Source: Acetobacteraceae bacterium (lineage in GTDB: Bacteria; Pseudomonadota; Alphaproteobacteria; Acetobacterales; Acetobacteraceae). From it: 5,978 nt of DNA. The notes below the pieces were generated by a model. The model did not search any database. It saw nothing but the letters and a program-made list of their open reading frames with translations, and was not told where the DNA came from. Below, one piece after another: positions 1 to 5,867 of this stretch. Position numbers and translations under genes: made by a program. Numbering within the stretch: the first letter of the stretch is position 1; each line of letters begins with the position of its first letter. Location of the stretch: contig PLSZ01000258.1 of the NCBI GenBank assembly GCA_003164305.1, positions 1 to 5,978 on the forward strand. Direction: 5' to 3'.

Positions 1-43
1 CCTGGATGGGAGATATTCATTCCGCGCTTGTGCGAATCTTGTA

Positions 44-129
44 GGGCTCGACCCGAGGATCGGCCAGCCCAGACACCTTGTCCGACTTTTGAATTCCCTG
101 GCGCGTCGAGAGATCCTCGGGTCGAGCCC
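44..129. repeat. 18-bp exact inverted repeat, palindromic intergenic element
   Basis: GGGCTCGACCCGAGGATC at 44-61 is the exact reverse complement of 112-129, with 50 bp between the arms. The right arm also forms a compact hairpin of its own at 113-135. The core (CCTCGGGTCGAGCCCGAGGATGACGG) resembles dispersed palindromic repeats that are very common between genes of Alphaproteobacteria, where false translations such as 'GSSPRMTG' recur in annotated proteins. The similarity to that repeat class is from memory; copy number in this genome cannot be seen. The element starts right at a possible upstream stop codon (42-44). It may stabilise or end an upstream transcript. Confidence 0.75.
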
Positions 130-135
130 GAGGAT
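113..135 (+). repeat. Perfect 9-bp-stem hairpin within the repeat
   Basis: ATCCTCGGG (113-121) pairs fully with CCCGAGGAT (127-135) across a 5-nt TCGAG loop. The stem is strong and GC-rich. It is followed by GACGGGAAGAGG rather than a run of T, so it is not a classical intrinsic terminator on the plus strand. It fits better as an RNA-stabilising or attenuating hairpin of a repeat element. Confidence 0.6.
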
Positions 136-300
136 GACGGGAAGAGGCGGACATCTTCAGTGGCTTATCGGGATGCTTATTCGGCTCGACCGGGCCATCG
201 CTCTCAACGGCGTGTTGGCGACACTGGCTCGGTCAGGCCGCGCCGTCATGTCGATGCGCCCCTACGTCGCCGTCCAGCCAACAACCGTGCATTGCCGCCC

Positions 301-1200
301 GTGACCATCCGCAACGCCATGACCGTCGATGTGGAGGACTACTTCCAGGTCCAGGCCTTCGCCCGCGACGTCGATCGCACCGCCTGGGATACCTACCCCA
401 GCCGCGTCGAGGCCAATGTCGATCGCATCCTGGCCCAGTTCGCGCGCGCCGACGTGCATGGCACGTTCTTTACCCTGGGCTGGATCGCCGAGCGCCACCC
501 CGCGATGGTCCGCCGCATCGTCGCCGCCGGCCATGAACTCGCCAGCCATGGCTGGGATCACACCCGCGCCGATCAGCAGACGCCGGACGTCTTCCGCCAG
601 GACATACGCCGCGCCCGCGCCGTGCTGGAGGATATCGGCGGCGTTCCGGTCACCGGCTACCGCGCCGCCACGTTCTCCATCGGTGCCCGCAATCTGTGGG
701 CGTTCGGCGTCCTGCGCGAGGAAGGCTATCGCTACAGCTCCAGCATCAACCCGATCGCGCACGATTTGTATGGCATGCCGGACGCTCCTCGCGTGCCGTT
801 TCAACCGGACAACGACGGCTTCTGGGAACTGCCCATGACCACCGTCCGGGCTTTCGGCCGCAACTGGCCCTGCTCCGGCGGCGGCTATTTCCGCCTGCTG
901 CCGAGCGTGTTGTACCGTCTGGGCCTGACGCGCGTGAACAACGCCGAGGGCCGGCCCGGCATCTTCTATTTCCATCCCTGGGAAGTCGATCCCGGCCAGC
1001 CCAGGATCGAGGGCGCGGGATGGAAGTCGCGGCTGCGGCACTACACGAACCTGTCGCGCATGGCGGCGGACATCGACCAGATTCTGCGCGTCTTCGCATG
1101 GGATCGCATGGACCGCGTCTACGCCGATTTGCTCCCGGCGCGACAGCCCGAGACGCCCACGCGCCAGCCCACCGCCGCCCGCCAGTCCGCGGCTGTCTGA
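301..1200 (+). CDS. XrtA/PEP-CTERM locus polysaccharide deacetylase (NodB fold, DUF3473)
   Basis: Predicted to remove acetyl groups from a polysaccharide made by the XrtA-linked exopolysaccharide pathway (TIGR03006-type family; the exact substrate is unknown). The protein is 299 aa from the GTG. Carbohydrate esterase 4 motifs are visible: TVDVED at residues 8-13 (candidate catalytic base D10 and metal ligand D13), HGTFF at 53-57, SHGWDH at 82-87 (metal ligands H83 and H87), and YRAATFS at 120-126 for motif 3. The DUF3473-type signature FYFHPWEVDPGQPR follows, with its His at residue 225. There is no signal peptide, so it probably acts in the cytoplasm or at the inner membrane face. I chose GTG 301 because the conserved block NAMTVDVEDYFQV begins just after it, while the open frame upstream (from 28) is Arg/Pro-rich repeat-derived sequence; ATG 319 is the alternative. 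Neither start has a clear Shine-Dalgarno. The last ~22 residues are a low-complexity RQP-rich tail. The next gene starts 12 nt downstream. Confidence 0.9.
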   Translation: MTIRNAMTVDVEDYFQVQAFARDVDRTAWDTYPSRVEANVDRILAQFARADVHGTFFTLGWIAERHPAMVRRIVAAGHELASHGWDHTRADQQTPDVFRQDIRRARAVLEDIGGVPVTGYRAATFSIGARNLWAFGVLREEGYRYSSSINPIAHDLYGMPDAPRVPFQPDNDGFWELPMTTVRAFGRNWPCSGGGYFRLLPSVLYRLGLTRVNNAEGRPGIFYFHPWEVDPGQPRIEGAGWKSRLRHYTNLSRMAADIDQILRVFAWDRMDRVYADLLPARQPETPTRQPTAARQSAAV

Positions 1201-1212
1201 TCCTCACGCGAA

Positions 1213-2253
1213 ATGGCTGTCTCGGTCCGAACCCTGGATGACGCCGGCGCCCCCGCCTGGGATGCGTACGTCAATGCGCATCCCGGCGGCACCTTTTTCC
1301 ATCGCGCCGCCTGGTCGGGCATCATCCAAAAGGCCTTCGGTCACCGCACGCATTACGTCGTCGCCGAACAAGACGGCGCCATCACAGGGGTACTGCCGCT
1401 GGCGCGGGTCAAGACAGTCCTGTTCGGCGACACGCTGATTTCGGTGCCGTTTTGTGTTTACGGCGGCCCGCTGGCGTCCAACCCCGAAAGCGCCGCCGCG
1501 CTGTCGCGTCACGCCACGGACCTACTGAAGCAAACCGGCGCGAGCGCCATCGAATTTCGTCACCGGGACCATGTCGAGTGCGACGAAACCGAGTGGCAAC
1601 AGCGCCCCGACCTTTACGTGACATTTCGAAAAACGATCGAAGCCGACCACGACAAGAATATGAAAGCCATTCCGCGTAAACAGCGAGCGATGGTACGCAA
1701 AGGCATCCAGAACGGCCTGACCTCGGTCGCCAACCGCGACGCCGCCTTGCTGCACGGTATCTACGCGGAGAGCGTGCGTAATCTCGGCACCCCGGTGTTC
1801 TCCCGCCGCTACTTCACCCTGCTCGCCGATGTGTTCGGCGAGGACTGCGACGTCGTCACCGTCATGGACGGCGATACCGCCATCGCCTCGGTGATGAATT
1901 TTTATTTCCGCGATGAAGTGTTGCCTTATTACGGTGGTGGAACTTCCGCCGCCCGCCAACGCGCCGCCAACGATTTCATGTACTGGGAAGTGATGCGCCG
2001 CGCCGCCGATCGAGGCAGCAAGCTGTACGATTTCGGCCGCAGCAAAATCGGCACCGGCTCCCACGACTTCAAGAAGAACTGGGGCTTCACGCCGGAGAAT
2101 TTGAATTACCGCTATAAGCTCGCGCCGGGCGCTTCGATCCCGGACCACAACCCGTTGAACCCTAAGTACCGTTTGTTCATCGCCGGTTGGAAACGGCTTC
2201 CCTTGGCCGTCGCCAACGTCATCGGTCCCTCCATCGTGCGCGGACTGGGCTGA
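1213..2253 (+). CDS. FemAB-like (GNAT-fold) XrtA/PEP-CTERM-associated protein
   Basis: A 346-aa protein of the FemAB-related family that accompanies exosortase A (TIGR03019 type, Acetyltransf_6-like fold). FemAB relatives move aminoacyl groups from aminoacyl-tRNA to cell-wall precursors, but the donor and acceptor in XrtA systems are not known; transfer of an acyl or aminoacyl group to the polysaccharide or its carrier is inference. Visible landmarks are a basic segment at about 150-169 (MKAIPRKQRAMVRKGIQNGL), a beta-strand/loop stretch ending LPYYGGG at 237-243 as in GNAT-like cores, and the C-terminal DFGRSK...DFKKNWGF at 273-292, typical of this family. There is no signal peptide or membrane segment, so it is probably cytoplasmic. 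ATG 1213 lies 12 nt after the deacetylase stop with no good Shine-Dalgarno. The stop overlaps the glycosyltransferase start (TGATG), implying translational coupling. Confidence 0.88.
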   Translation: MAVSVRTLDDAGAPAWDAYVNAHPGGTFFHRAAWSGIIQKAFGHRTHYVVAEQDGAITGVLPLARVKTVLFGDTLISVPFCVYGGPLASNPESAAALSRHATDLLKQTGASAIEFRHRDHVECDETEWQQRPDLYVTFRKTIEADHDKNMKAIPRKQRAMVRKGIQNGLTSVANRDAALLHGIYAESVRNLGTPVFSRRYFTLLADVFGEDCDVVTVMDGDTAIASVMNFYFRDEVLPYYGGGTSAARQRAANDFMYWEVMRRAADRGSKLYDFGRSKIGTGSHDFKKNWGFTPENLNYRYKLAPGASIPDHNPLNPKYRLFIAGWKRLPLAVANVIGPSIVRGLG

Positions 2254-3509
2254 TGGCGAAACCAAACCTGCTGTTCCTCATGCAACGCCTGCCCTACCCG
2301 CTGATCAAGGGCGAGAAAACGCGCAACTTCAAAATTCTCAACTATTTACTCAAATGGTACGACGTGCATTTCGGCTGCCTGATCGACGACCCGGCGGATG
2401 TCCAGCACATCGAGACCGTGCGCGCGCTGTGCAAGGACATGTTCACCGCGCCACTGAACAAAAAACGTGCCAAACTGACCTGTGTCACCGGCCTGCTGAC
2501 CGGCGAACCGTTGAGCGTCACGTTCTTCCGCGACCGCGGCCTGCAAAGATGGGTCGATGATGTCGCGGCCCGCGTGAAACCTGAAATGATCTTCGTCAAT
2601 TCATCGAATATGGCCCCCTACATTCTCGACCTGCCGCGCACCGGCAAGCGAGTCGTCGAACTCGGCGATGTCGATTCCGAAAAATTCCGCTCCTATGCCG
2701 AGACCGCGAGCATGCCGATGCGTCAGATCTACCAGCGCGAATGGCGCCTCGTGAAACAACTCGAACGCCGGGTCGCGCTGGAATGCGATTATTCCGTTCT
2801 GGTCACCGAACCCGAGGCCGCGTTGTTCCGCCGCGAAGTGCCCGAGGCGGCGGATAAGATCGTCGGCATCAGTTGCGGCGTCGATCACCGGTATTTCGAT
2901 CCCGCGCACGAATATGAACCCCTGTTCGATCCCGCCGCCGGCCCGTCGTTCGTGTTCACCGGCAACATGGATTACCTGCCCAACATCGATGCCGTGGTCT
3001 GGTTCGCCGACGCGGTTCTGCCACTGATCCAAAAAGCGTCACCCGCCGCGCGGTTCTTTATCGTTGGCAGCAACCCGGCCGACGCGGTAAGACGCCTCGC
3101 GACGCGCGACGGCATCACCGTGACCGGCCGCGTTCCGGACGTCCGGCCCTATATTCATCACGCCACCGCCTCGGTCGGCCCCATGCGGATCGCGCGCGGC
3201 ATTCAGAACAAGGTCTTGGAGGCGATGGCCATGGGAAAACCTGTCATCGTCACGTCCGGCGCCCTCGAAGGCATCGACGCCATTCCTGGGCGGGATCTCA
3301 TCCTGGCCGACGACGCCATCAGCTTCGCCAGCGCCGCGATCCGCCTGATCGGCGCGACCGAGGAGCGCGCGACGCTCGGTCAGGCCGCGCGCCGCCTGAT
3401 CCTGGAACGCTACGACTGGGACGCCTGCCTCAGCGGTTTCGATCCGCTGATGCGCCCGTCGCCGGCCAGGCGAAGCCTCGCACCCGTTCTGGCCGGAGCC
3501 GGATCATGA
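2253..3509 (+). CDS. TIGR03087-type glycosyltransferase of the PEP-CTERM/XrtA system
   Basis: A 418-aa GT-B fold glycosyltransferase, GT4-like, expected to add a sugar from a nucleotide-sugar donor to a lipid-linked glycan at the cytoplasmic face of the inner membrane. The N-terminal acceptor domain opens with LMQRLPYPLIKGEKTRNF (about 9-26), matching the 'PYP..KGxKxR.F' opening of this family. The C-terminal donor domain has FTGNMDYLPN from residue 235, FFIVGSNP in the middle, and GIQNKVLEAMAMGKPVIVTS from 316, where E323 fits the conserved donor-binding Glu of the GT4 EX7E-type motif. ATG 2253 is chosen because MAKPNLLFLMQRLPYP matches the family start and overlaps the femAB-like stop (TGATG); an in-frame upstream extension from 2187 lies inside the previous gene. 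The end overlaps the xrtA start as ATGA. Donor and acceptor sugars cannot be read from the sequence. Confidence 0.9.
   Translation: MAKPNLLFLMQRLPYPLIKGEKTRNFKILNYLLKWYDVHFGCLIDDPADVQHIETVRALCKDMFTAPLNKKRAKLTCVTGLLTGEPLSVTFFRDRGLQRWVDDVAARVKPEMIFVNSSNMAPYILDLPRTGKRVVELGDVDSEKFRSYAETASMPMRQIYQREWRLVKQLERRVALECDYSVLVTEPEAALFRREVPEAADKIVGISCGVDHRYFDPAHEYEPLFDPAAGPSFVFTGNMDYLPNIDAVVWFADAVLPLIQKASPAARFFIVGSNPADAVRRLATRDGITVTGRVPDVRPYIHHATASVGPMRIARGIQNKVLEAMAMGKPVIVTSGALEGIDAIPGRDLILADDAISFASAAIRLIGATEERATLGQAARRLILERYDWDACLSGFDPLMRPSPARRSLAPVLAGAGS
3495..3498 (+). promoter_or_regulatory. Shine-Dalgarno GGAG before xrtA
   Basis: GGAG ends 7 nt before the ATG at 3506, inside the end of the glycosyltransferase gene. 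It is the only clear ribosome binding site in the four-gene run and supports ATG 3506 as the exosortase start, together with the ATGA stop/start overlap. Confidence 0.6.
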
Positions 3510-5071
3510 GCCAGCCAGCCGCGACCCTCGGCGACGAACCCCTGACGCACATCCTGAACGGCCTGCGCGGTGCGATCGTCGGCCTGGCGATCGGCCTGCT
3601 CGCCATCGGCGTCCTGTTTCACACCGAGATGATCGTCGCGGTCCACACCTGGATCGATTCGACCGCGTACAATCACTGCTTCCTCATCATCCCAATCGTC
3701 ATCTTCCTGATCTGGGACCGCCGCTCGACCCTGGCCGGCCTCGCCGCCGAGCCTTTGCCGCTCGCGGCGCTGCTGGCGATCCCGCTCGGCATCGCCTGGC
3801 TGGCCGCCGAACGTCTGGGCATCATGGAAGGCCGCCAACTGGTCGCCGTCAGCATGGTCGAGGTGCTGTTCCTCGCGATGCTCGGCCGGCGCCTGTGGCT
3901 CGCGCTGCTCGGGCCGCTGCTGTATCTGTACTTCCTGGTGCCATTCGGCGAGTTCCTGACGCCGAAGCTACAGGACATCACCACCTGGTTCATCCGCCAC
4001 GGCCTCGATATCCTGGGGATTCCAGCCTATATCGACGGCTATATCATCGATATTCCGGAAGGCTCGTTCTTCGTCGCGGAAGCCTGCGCGGGATTGCGCT
4101 TCCTGATCGCCTCGATCGCGTTCGGCGTGCTCTACGCGTTGCTGATGTATCGCAGCCCCTGGCGGCGCGTCATCTTCATCGCCGTTTCCATCGTCGTCCC
4201 GATCATCGCCAACGGTTTCCGCGCACTGGGCATTGTCGAACTCGGCCATATCCTCGGCAGCGCCGAGGCCGCGGCGGCGGACCATATCCTCTACGGATGG
4301 ATCTTCTTCTCGCTGGTGATCCTGATGCTGATCGTACTCGGCTTGCCGTTCCGTGAGGACGATCAGCCCGATAAACAGCGTCCCCTTTCGGACCACAGCG
4401 AGCCAGGCTCGGCGCGCCAGGGTCTGTTGGCCGGTCTCGCGGTGGCCCTGTTGGCATGCCTGGGTCCGGCGGTCGTGCTGGGGCTCAACCAGGCATCCGC
4501 CACGCCGAACATCGCGATGAAACCGCTCGATCTGTCGCCGGCCTGCGTCAATCTCGGCGCCCCAACCACCCCGGTGCCAGCCGCGCTGGAAGGCACGCCG
4601 GGACGCACGGTCGTGCAACGCATGAATTGCGGCGGCACCGAGATGATCGTCCAGATCGAGGTCTTCTCGCCCAGATCCACCGCCGCGCCGATCAACGCGG
4701 AACGGCGCCGCCTGACCCGGCCCAAGGAAGCGGACGACGTGTCCGAGGTGCCGTTGACCACGCGAACTGGCGGCGCGTTGCCGCCATGGCGGCTGATCCG
4801 CGCCAACGAGCCGGCCTATGTCGCCGTCGCCGGCCTGTGGGTCGATGGCAAGCCGGCCACACCCGGAATGACCATGCGGCTCGGGATGGCGCGGACCAGC
4901 GTGTTCGGCGGTGCCGATGCTCCGGTCGTCGTCGCGATCACGCCCGTCGCCGATTGGGCCAAAATCGACATGCGGAAGAAGCAGGATCTGGAACACCGGT
5001 TGTCCGACCTGCTGGAGGCGCACCCGGAAATCGGCGGTCAAATTCAGGCCCTCGCCGCCGCGGCACGGTAA
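3506..5071 (+). CDS. xrtA: Exosortase A with fused EpsI-like C-terminal domain
   Basis: A 521-aa inner-membrane protein that is predicted to cleave PEP-CTERM sorting signals and pass the substrate to an envelope or exopolysaccharide acceptor. About nine membrane segments are visible (roughly 22-38, 56-70, 85-101, 112-126, 129-146, 189-214, 220-236, 260-281, 306-327). The candidate catalytic residues of the family are all present: C194 in EACAGLR, R239 in NGFRALG, and H260 in DHILYGW. NHCFLIIP at 56-63 matches the usual exosortase motif after the first loop. After the last membrane segment, residues ~330-521 form a soluble, presumably periplasmic domain in the place where EpsI (DUF3485) is fused in XrtA proteins; its similarity is weaker and rests mostly on position and length. 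The start overlaps the glycosyltransferase stop (ATGA) and has a GGAG 7 nt upstream. It is the last gene of the cassette, facing a convergent SDR gene. Confidence 0.92.
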   Translation: MSQPAATLGDEPLTHILNGLRGAIVGLAIGLLAIGVLFHTEMIVAVHTWIDSTAYNHCFLIIPIVIFLIWDRRSTLAGLAAEPLPLAALLAIPLGIAWLAAERLGIMEGRQLVAVSMVEVLFLAMLGRRLWLALLGPLLYLYFLVPFGEFLTPKLQDITTWFIRHGLDILGIPAYIDGYIIDIPEGSFFVAEACAGLRFLIASIAFGVLYALLMYRSPWRRVIFIAVSIVVPIIANGFRALGIVELGHILGSAEAAAADHILYGWIFFSLVILMLIVLGLPFREDDQPDKQRPLSDHSEPGSARQGLLAGLAVALLACLGPAVVLGLNQASATPNIAMKPLDLSPACVNLGAPTTPVPAALEGTPGRTVVQRMNCGGTEMIVQIEVFSPRSTAAPINAERRRLTRPKEADDVSEVPLTTRTGGALPPWRLIRANEPAYVAVAGLWVDGKPATPGMTMRLGMARTSVFGGADAPVVVAITPVADWAKIDMRKKQDLEHRLSDLLEAHPEIGGQIQALAAAAR

Positions 5072-5098
5072 GCGGCGGAGCGGATCGCGCGGATTTTT
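5055..5098 (+). terminator. Possible weak terminator of the XrtA cassette
   Basis: CCGCCGC (5055-5061) pairs perfectly with GCGGCGG (5072-5078) around a 10-nt loop that contains the xrtA TAA stop. A TTTTT run sits at 5094-5098. The T-run is about 15 nt after the stem, so this is not a standard intrinsic terminator; the two pieces may be coincidental in such GC-rich DNA. Its place in the 46-bp convergent gap is where a terminator is expected. Confidence 0.3.
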
Positions 5099-5117
5099 CC
5101 AGGCTGGCGGAGCAGCG

Positions 5118-5867
5118 TCAGATGACCAACCCGCCATCCACATGCAAGCTTTGTCCGGTGATGTAGCCCGCCGCCGGAGATGCCAGAAACGCCACCGCCG
5201 CGGCGACGTCGTCGGGCAGCCCGATCCGTCCCAACGGGATCCGCGCGGTCTGTGCCGCCAGCGCGGCGGGATCGATCGCCCGGTGCGCGCCGGCATCCTT
5301 CCGGATGAACCCCGGCACCACCGCGTTCACTGTCACGCCTGCCTGTCCCAGTTCGACCGCGAGCGCGCGGACCAAAGCCTCCAGGCCGGCTTTGGCGGCG
5401 GCCGAGGCGGGGAATGTCGCGACATCCGTGCGAAAGCTGTGCGCGACAAAACTGGAAACAGCGATGATCCGGGGATAGGCCGACTCGCGCAGATGCGGGA
5501 TCGCGGTACGCGCCAGGCGGAAAAACGCCCCTTGGATGCCCTCCACCGACGCCGTCATCGCGGCGTCGGACAGGGTCTCGAACGGCGTCCGATCGGCGAA
5601 CCCGGCGTTGGAAATCAGCACGTCCAGGCGGCCGAACCGGCTCATGGCTTCCTGGACCACCGAAGCGGCGGCATCCGGCATGACGAGATCGGCGAGCATC
5701 ACCGCCGCCTCGGCTCCCGCGGCGCGGACCTCATCGGCGACCCGCTCCGCGCCCGATCGATTGCGTCGCGTATGGATCAGCACGCCGGTCTCCGGCGCGG
5801 CCACCGCCCGGCAGATCGCGGCCCCGATGCCGCTGGCGCCGCCGGTGACCAGGAAAATCCGCTTCAT
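5118..5867 (-). CDS. Short-chain dehydrogenase/reductase with atypical active site
   Basis: A 249-aa classical-length SDR, FabG-like, expected to be a cytoplasmic NAD(P)-dependent oxidoreductase; the substrate is unknown. The Rossmann signature TGGASGIG is at residues 8-15, NAG at 87-89, the active-site serine region VSS at 137-139, and the C-terminal PLGRIGLPDDVAAAVAFLAS...GYITGQSLHVDGG typical of FabG-like SDRs. The usual YxxxK reads S155-A-A-A-K159 here, and the residue 13 after S139, where E. coli FabG has its Tyr, is F152. No Tyr is therefore available at either position, so activity may be altered or this may be a divergent subfamily. R34-R35 after the second strand suggest NADP(H) preference (inference). 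M1 at 5865-5867 is chosen because MKRIFLVTGG fits the usual SDR start; an upstream in-frame ATG at 5880-5882 would add MIGSP. It is convergent with xrtA, so probably not part of that operon. Confidence 0.88.
   Translation of the reverse strand: MKRIFLVTGGASGIGAAICRAVAAPETGVLIHTRRNRSGAERVADEVRAAGAEAAVMLADLVMPDAAASVVQEAMSRFGRLDVLISNAGFADRTPFETLSDAAMTASVEGIQGAFFRLARTAIPHLRESAYPRIIAVSSFVAHSFRTDVATFPASAAAKAGLEALVRALAVELGQAGVTVNAVVPGFIRKDAGAHRAIDPAALAAQTARIPLGRIGLPDDVAAAVAFLASPAAGYITGQSLHVDGGLVI

Larger units (their letters stand above)
1..300. other. Left-edge intergenic region upstream of the XrtA cassette
   Basis: I see no convincing complete gene here. One plus-strand frame ends at a TAG at 42-44, with the last residues reading SALVRIL. 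This could be the tail of an upstream gene, because the repeat element starts exactly there, but a 13-codon stub cannot be identified. The other two plus-strand frames are open through to the deacetylase, yet their translations are Arg/Pro-rich and run through the palindromic repeat, so they look non-coding. I found no convincing -35/-10 pair. In related XrtA loci the gene before the deacetylase is often an XrtA-associated ATPase, so an unseen upstream member of the same operon is possible (inference). Confidence 0.5.

Noticed and set aside
28..300. N-terminal extension of the deacetylase from a TTG at 28
   Set aside because: The extra 91 residues are Arg/Pro-rich, run through the palindromic repeat and show no domain; the family's conserved start block begins just after 301.
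89..304. Small plus-strand open frame of 71 codons
   Set aside because: Its translation contains the REILGSSPRMTG type of string produced by the repeat, with no other recognisable feature.
262..1041. Minus-strand open frame of 259 codons opposite the deacetylase
   Set aside because: Ala/Gly/Asp-rich antisense shadow; the plus-strand frame carries all NodB and DUF3473-type motifs.
1522..2265. Minus-strand open frame of 247 codons opposite the FemAB-like gene
   Set aside because: Antisense shadow without domains; the plus-strand gene has clear family motifs and fits the operon.
3968..5296. Long minus-strand open frame of 442 codons
   Set aside because: It lies antisense to xrtA and runs into the SDR in another frame; composition is Arg/Gly/Asp-rich, as expected for a shadow in GC-rich DNA.
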